From: Brachynemurus nebulosus
Lineage: Eukaryota > Arthropoda > Insecta > Neuroptera > Myrmeleontidae
Direction: 5' to 3'
DNA: 64,000 nucleotides
Assembly (NCBI GenBank): GCA_035578155.1
Contig: JAPWDM010000006.1
Location: 17,004,305-17,068,304, forward strand
This document shows positions 58,674 through 64,000 of the stretch, one piece after another. The translations under genes were made by a program, and so were the position numbers. Numbering within the stretch: the first letter of the stretch is position 1; the number at the start of each line of letters is the position of its first letter. The notes under the pieces are model-generated. The model saw only the letters and a list, made by a program, of their open reading frames with translations, searched no databases and was not told the DNA's origin.

Positions 58674-59686
58674 GGGTTAAGTGGGGCATTTGCAATAACG
58701 GGGTAAATGTGATAACATACTATGTCTAGCCATATTGTTTTGTAAACGGAGCTGTCATGTCAACACTGTTTTACCGACGAACGAATGAGTAACCATTACA
58801 TTTCGCGGCAGGTGTTCAAGAAACGTGGTTCCAAAATTTATAATCTAACTTTTCATTGAGTGTCATCTACATTTCTAATGTAAGTTTTTTATTTTTTTTT
58901 TGTCTAATGTTGTTGCCTTGTGTTAGAAAGATAAATTAATTATATATTTTTATCATATCTACTACAGCTTACAAGGTACAGCCGCTATTGTATTTGCCCC
59001 AGAAATTTGCTACCTTGTGGTAATTGCAATATAGGCATTATTACATTTACTCAAAAAAGGAATTAAGCACTACGTAGGCATTGTACAGAAAAAAGTGAAC
59101 GATCGTTGGGAGGTAAAATTTGTACGACGCAAGGGTAGTGTTTTTGCATGGCCAATAATGGATGATACTAATCTAGTTACGTCTGACTCCATCGTTCAGA
59201 TATTGCCTAACCCTGAAATAACTAGACGTGGAATAATATCATTTGCTTTTAAGTTCCCTAATATGATTATTTCATAGTTTTGATTCAAAATATTTTCCTA
59301 CCTAATTAAGAAATGAAAACATTTTTTTTTTTTTAAAAAAGTTCATAATTGGTGATACAATTGTCCGATCTCATTGAAATAAAAACTAAAAATTATTATT
59401 TTTTTTCTCTTTTATTGCTATTGTTCCAGAAACCAGTCTATACACACTGATAAAAAATTAGTTATGATTATTACATTTGCCCCTTTTGACATGATACTTA
59501 ATTTCAAATCTCATGTTTATGAAATTCTACTTATATCTTTTTTTTCAATACTTAAAATAATAGCCTCATAATATGTGCTTTATGGCAGACATGTATCTTC
59601 ATTCTTAATTTCTAAGAAGTAAATGAGCAGTATGCAATTGAATTTATAAATTTAGCTATCATGCTCGCAATTGTCCCACTTGACCC
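58674..59686. mobile_element. TA-flanked GGG-ended element, family 3 (TTTGCCCC word array)
   Basis: TA flanks (58672-58673, 59687-59688). Left end GGGTTAAGTGGGGCATTTGC; right end on the minus strand GGGTCAAGTGGGACAATTGC. Words such as GTATTTGCCCC, GGTAATTGCAATA, TTATTACATTTACTC and TTATTACATTTGCCCC are spread through the interior. It contains the transposase tail at 59035-59277. Same design as 12986-13865 and 40125-41045. Confidence 0.8.
59035..59277 (+). pseudogene. C-terminal tail of a transposase-like protein
   Basis: Open from after TAG (59032-59034) to TAG at 59275-59277, 80 codons. The sequence runs KKGIKHYVGIVQ, RWEVKFVRRKG, FAWPIMDD, VQILPNP then a TRRGIISFAF segment. This order (YVG, VKFxRR, FxxPxxDD, VxxLPxP, Gxx-F-F) is the small domain found at the extreme C-terminus of many insect pogo/jerky-type transposase-like proteins. 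There is no start upstream in frame and no catalytic core, so the gene is a stub kept inside a non-autonomous element. The frame itself has no stop, so the loss may be fairly recent. Confidence 0.6.
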
Positions 59687-59688
59687 TA

Positions 59689-60620
59689 ATCATTTAAACA
59701 TTCAAAGCTCAGTTTAGTAGGTACCTCCTAGTTCAGTTGATTACAATGACAAAAGACTTAATTTACGGAATTTATCATTTGTATAAGTAAATAAAGCGAC
59801 CAAAACAGACCAACCAACAAATTCTGATGCTTTTAAATTTTTTTTTGGGCGGGGGGGGGGGGGGGGTGGGTGGGTAGGGGGTAAACATTATCTTGTTTAT
59901 TTATGTATCCCGTACAATTATTTGACCTTTTTTTGTTTGCTGAAATTAAATAATTATTTATAAAGTTATACGGTTTCATCTACACACAGATGAGACAGAT
60001 CAAGCCTACATATAAAAAAGTGTAATCCGAAAGTTGCAATAAGTAGCCATTTACATCGCTACTAATTTAGTCTGTTACTGATCGTCGTGGTGTTCACGTC
60101 ATAATAATTATCATGTTTTTTTAATCAAATCGTGAAATTTAAACAGAAAAAAAATATGAAGTGTGTCGTATTTAAGTGTAAAAATTCTATTGAATAAAAA
60201 TTTTCTCAAAATAAAGGGATATATTTCTTAAAATAAATGAATTTATTTTTAATTGTTGAATGCGTACTGCAAATATTATCATCATCAACATATTATACTA
60301 ACACATTGGTATATTCGTGTGCATACATCATGTGTTTTGATCGTATGTGAGCTGTGTTACGTCACTCGTTGATTACAGTGGGTACAGTTTGGTAGACATA
60401 CTAGTTTGACCCCTTGCGTCTACAAATTTGTATATTAAAAATTATGTAAAATAATATTGTTAAACAAATTTTGATAATTTGTTTACGTTTAAAAATATTC
60501 TTTTTTTTACAAATTTAAAAACTTTGAACGAGGGGTAAACCTAAAAAAAAAAAAATGAAAGCTGTAAAAAAAGGTATAAAATAGGAAGCTATCAAAACCG
60601 TAAATAAATAGATATACTAA
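59689..60620. other. AT-rich spacer with a G-rich tract
   Basis: Only the G-rich tract at 59847-59881 stands out. No coding frame. Confidence 0.5.
59847..59881 (+). repeat. G-rich tract with G-quadruplex potential
   Basis: GGGC, then a run of 16 G, then TGGGTGGGTAGGGGG. It contains at least four G-triplets separated by single bases, so quadruplex formation is plausible. Confidence 0.9.
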
Positions 60621-60634
60621 CATAAAAATTAAAG

Positions 60635-61675
60635 TATAAAAAATTTGCAAAATTTTTTAGCGATTTTTCGAATGACTGTATCTTCGTTAAAAATGGTCGT
60701 ATCGAAGTCGTAAAAAAAACAATTAAAAGCTTGAAGTTTATAGTTTTGAGATCCTGCGATAAAAAACATTTCAAAGCAACGTGTGTCGCTCAATCCTAAT
60801 AAATACCATGAAAAAAAAAAATTTAGAATTTTTTTCTGTTTCCTTTTTTTGGTCCACGGACTTTGGAAAAATTTTTGCGACTTAACCACTATATGGACCG
60901 GATAACTTGCTCATTCAGCTTTAATTTGGTTCTTTTTGGACTTTGATACGACCATTTCCCGCTAAAATATCGGACTTTGAATGGAAAAGGATCATTCCGT
61001 TTTTAATCATCGATATCTCAGCAACCAATGATCGCACAGAAAATTCAAGACGAGTTTTAGAAATTTGAATAAATTCTCTAAAAGGATTAGCTATTGTTTT
61101 TTCGAAAAAAATTTAGAAATTAAGAAAAAGAGGGCTTTCGGTGGCTTTTTGGAAAATTAAACGCTGAATTAAAAATATCGAGAAAACCATTAATGTTATG
61201 TGTGCCTATTACAGTTTAATATACCCACAAAAACCGCACAGAGTTTCAATTAAATCCATCCGTTCTTTTGTTTTATTCGATTGAATTTTTGAAAAAGTTA
61301 AAGAATCACGTGTCTTGCTCTTAAACTTTCATAATCATTAACAAAATAAAGAACAATTTTTGTGAGCTTTTTCAACATTTTTATCAATAACAGTATTTAA
61401 ATTAATACAAAAACAAACATTTCCTTGAAAAATTTTCAAAGAAAGAAAACAAAATTGGTCAGTGGTCCAAAAATAGAAAACCGAAAAAATTTCGAAAATT
61501 TTTTTTCATGATATTTATTAGGATTGAGCGATACATGTTGCTTTGATAATTTTTTTATCGCAAGGTCTCAAAACTAGAAACTTCAAGCTTTTAATTGTTT
61601 TTTTTTTTAAGACTCCGATACGACCATTTTTAACAAAGATACAGCTATTTGAAAAATCGCTAGATATTTGGAATT
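60635..61675. repeat. Inverted repeat with about 240-bp arms
   Basis: Left arm 60635-60890 includes AGCGATTTTTCGAATGACTG, AAAAATGGTCGTATCGAAGT, AGCTTGAAGTTTATAGTTTT and GCTCAATCCTAATAAAT. The right arm 61440-61675 carries these reversed: ATTTATTAGGATTGAGC, AAAACTAGAAACTTCAAGCT, CGATACGACCATTTTT and ATTTGAAAAATCGCTAG. The spacer is about 550 bp. No coding frame; the minus-strand open frames lie inside the arm. Confidence 0.8.
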
Positions 61676-61689
61676 TTTTTTGATCCTTT

Positions 61690-62130
61690 AATTCTTTGTG
61701 CTAGTGTAGAATGGTGAAATTGGAAGCAAATAATAGGTTTTCCAAGTCTTCCTTTCCATATTTATCAGAATTAATCATGTAGTCATATTCCTTAAAGAAA
61801 TTCCGTCATTTTTGTAGCAGACGTGAAAAATTCCAATTCAAATTACCCTAACTCAATTCCTAAGTGGCTCAATGCTAAGTCGCTTCTAAACCGGCTGATT
61901 TAAAAAAAATATTTAAACTTGATGACGTCATCAAGTTTACAGAAATTTTCCAAAGCTTTCCAAACAGTAAATAATAAGATAGAATAATGGAATTGGGAGC
62001 GAATCATATAGGTTTTCAAAGACATTCTTTTAATTTCTATCAATATTAAGTGTCTAAGGACACTAAAAAAGAGATTTGAGTCGAACTAATCATACTTTTA
62101 AAAGGAATTTGATCATCTTTGTAGCAAAAA
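61690..62130 (+). repeat. GATGACGTCATC repeat block, second locus
   Basis: GATGACGTCATCAAGTTTAC at 61921, then GAATTGGGAGCGAATCATAT and GACATTCTTTTAATTTCTAT. A preceding diverged unit has GAAATTGGAAGCAAATAATA. Same family and strand as 54029-54600. Confidence 0.6.
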
Positions 62131-62575
62131 TGTGAACTTCATAGCTAGGTTATCCTTATTAGTCTATAGTATTTAACAAAACTAGGTCAATATTACAGGG
62201 CTTAAGGCATTCCAGCAAAATAATGCTTTTATTTAATCTTGTATTTGTTTTTTACTAAAAAAAAAATGCAAAATTTATCTTTTCAATATGTGTTTCAATT
62301 TTTTGATGTCATTTACTGCTTTTTTTTCAAAATGTTTGTAACTTAAAAATATTCATATAAATACAAATTTAATGCACGCATCATCATACAGACATACATA
62401 CATCTGAAGTAATACATATGTATGTATAGATTCATTACTTACTTTGATCTTTTTCATTTTACCATTTCACATACTTAGTTTTTGACATTTAAGAAGTTTA
62501 TATTTGTCGTCGCCCGTCGTTATAGTCTTATAGTTTTATACATAAAAAGACTTATTGATGTGCATACATATATTG
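62131..62575. other. AT-rich spacer
   Basis: No coding frame or border recognised. Confidence 0.45.
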
Positions 62576-62577
62576 TA

Positions 62578-63094
62578 CAGCTGAATCTTTTTTTATGCGG
62601 TCCTTTTTTGTGCGATTTTTTTTATACGGTCTATAAAAAATGGTCATTAAAAGGCATAACGCGAATCAAAATCAAGAGAAAGTCGGAAACTTAAACATTA
62701 ACTATAGTAACTTTCTTTGATAAAAATACTTTTTAATGGTTTTCAAGCATTTAATCAGTACATTGCATAAGAATATAAGTTATTACATCATTCATTCGTT
62801 TTTACAGATGTATTTTTCACAATTTTCATAATATTATAAAGATGAAATAAAATGTTTCCACGTTCCAAATTAATGCTTTATCTTGTTTAGAAAAGCAAAT
62901 TTTGAACGTTTTGAGTTATGTATTTTCGATATAACTTTTTTTATGCGGTCTTGATCCACCGCATAAATAAAGATTTTTTATAATCTGGACCGAACTAAAC
63001 TTTTTATAGCTATTTATGAAGTTTTTGAATATACTATTTTTGTGCGATTTTTTTTATGCGGTCCCTATCCACCGTACAAAAAAAGGTTCAACTG
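62578..63094 (-). mobile_element. pogo-like MITE (TGCGGT type), copy 2
   Basis: TA flanks (62576-62577, 63095-63096). Left CAGCTGAATCTTTTTTTATG; right end on the minus strand CAGTTGAACCTTTTTTTGTA. Its full length is homologous to the reverse complement of 26321-26845, including a GATAAAGCATTAATTT-type core seen here as AAATTAATGCTTTATC. No transposase frame. Confidence 0.85.
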
Positions 63095-63314
63095 TACTCA
63101 CTATAGGCATTTGTAATATAAACGCAGCGCCATAAAGTAACAACTGTTTGGTTGACTTGTTCATTTTTTATCGGAATAATATACAATTTTAATGTACAAA
63201 TAATATGTAAGGAATGTATGAATGTAGTTCAATATAGGGATAACTGTAAGCATGTTGTAGGAATCTTAGAAGTATTGTTGGTCTCACAAATAACAATGGT
63301 ATTTGGTTTGTGAA

Positions 63315-63513
63315 TAGGGCCGTGGAAAGAAATAGCGGACACTGAAGATAAAGCACATTTTTAAAAAATTTTCCTCCCCAAAAAATAAATAACGAGCAGA
63401 AAAAGGTCCTTTTACTTTTTCCGGGTCCCCCTACCGACAGCTATGGGCTCCATTTCCAGGCCCCCGGGCCCCGAGGCTACAATCCCGGCTGTCGTACCCA
63501 CTCTTCGGGCCTG
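63315..63513 (+). mobile_element. hAT-like MITE (CAGGGCCGTGG type), copy 2
   Basis: Starts TAGGGCCGTGGAAAGAAATA and ends TCGGGCCTG. Flanks TTTGTGAA (63307-63314) and TATGTGAA (63514-63521) agree at 7 of 8. Same orientation and internal order as 50365-50536. Confidence 0.75.
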
Positions 63514-63521
63514 TATGTGAA

Positions 63522-64000
63522 AAAATACGTTGGGATCTTTTGGCCGATTCCACCGAATACCTCCTAGCTGACTAAAAACTCGTTCTGACCTGCAAAAATG
63601 CCTAAATCATTATCCGTTATCGTTGTAAAATTTAATTGTACTTCTTAATTCAAACCCAAATTTAAGTGGACGATAATTTCCGAATGACAAATCGGTTTTA
63701 TGCAAAAGGTATTGCTGACAATCACGCCTTATTAACACCATGACGGTGACAAATCTATAATGACAAAATGCCCAACTGGTCCACTATGTTGACAATTAAT
63801 ACACTTTATATGAAATGTTTGACGTCTTGCGACGTGGTGTATGTTCCTGTTGCTAGTTTTGCAGCGTTAAATGTGAATTTTGTACGAAAATTAGATTAGA
63901 GATTGGCCAATTCCGATGGTTTTTCGACTTTGGAATCATCCGTAATATGCGGCTCAGAAATTTCACATCTTTTCGATTGATCGGACATTTACTGTCCGGA
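63522..64000. other. Spacer at window end
   Basis: A block at about 63810-63845 (GAAATGTTTGACGTCTTGCG then ACGTGGTGTATG) resembles 32243-32280. No coding frame seen. Confidence 0.45.

Overview
The window is AT-rich (roughly 70% or more by eye), with frequent poly-A/T runs and long (AT)n tracts. It holds no complete protein-coding gene and no rRNA. Its transposon families (piggyBac-like TTAA elements, pogo/Tc1-like TA elements, hAT-like 8-bp duplicators, a Penelope-like GIY-YIG fragment) and an interstitial CCTAA run (the insect telomere word is TTAGG) point to an arthropod, most likely an insect. I cannot name the species. The stretch is best read as intergenic or large-intron DNA packed with non-autonomous and decayed transposons.

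Layout. 1-2.8 kb: plain AT-rich DNA. 2.84-3.74 kb: piggyBac-like MITE. 4.4-5.25 kb: Penelope-like fragment with a GIY-YIG endonuclease remnant. 9.4-11.7 kb: two copies of a CACAGT-ended element, one with a nested CCTAA-bearing repeat. 12.2-15.97 kb: three terminal-inverted-repeat elements, one carrying a decayed protein of about 190 codons. 16.5 kb: near-perfect palindrome. 17.7-21.3 kb: composite element enclosing a 120-bp minisatellite. 22.4-25.7 kb: nested elements and a second piggyBac-like copy. 26.3 kb: pogo-like MITE. 28.2-30.9 kb: nested inverted-repeat elements and a hAT-like cluster. 33-38.8 kb: further copies of the minisatellite element, one split by a 1.59-kb element with 450-bp inverted arms. 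39.3-41.05 kb: a hAT-like MITE, then an element retaining a transposase-type zinc finger. 41.8-43.85 kb: long inverted-repeat element invaded by two tandem tRNA-like units. 45-49.4 kb: long (AT)n tract and an eight-copy 268-bp satellite. 49.8-51 kb: small MITEs. 54-62 kb: dispersed minisatellites, an element retaining a transposase tail, a G-run, and a 240-bp-arm inverted repeat. 62.6-63.5 kb: second copies of the pogo-like and hAT-like MITEs.

The most distinctive signal is a group of TA-flanked elements (12986-13865, 40125-41045, 58674-59686). They share a GGG-type terminus and a size near 0.9-1.0 kb. Each is filled with many copies of its own family-specific short word in both orientations, and two of the three retain decayed C-terminal pieces of a transposase-like protein. 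A few short GC-rich islands with splice-like borders (24.4, 35.9, 43.9 and 56.2 kb) are the only candidates for host exons. The best, at 56165-56239, reads like the end of a ubiquitin-like fold, and if real it would make much of the window intronic.
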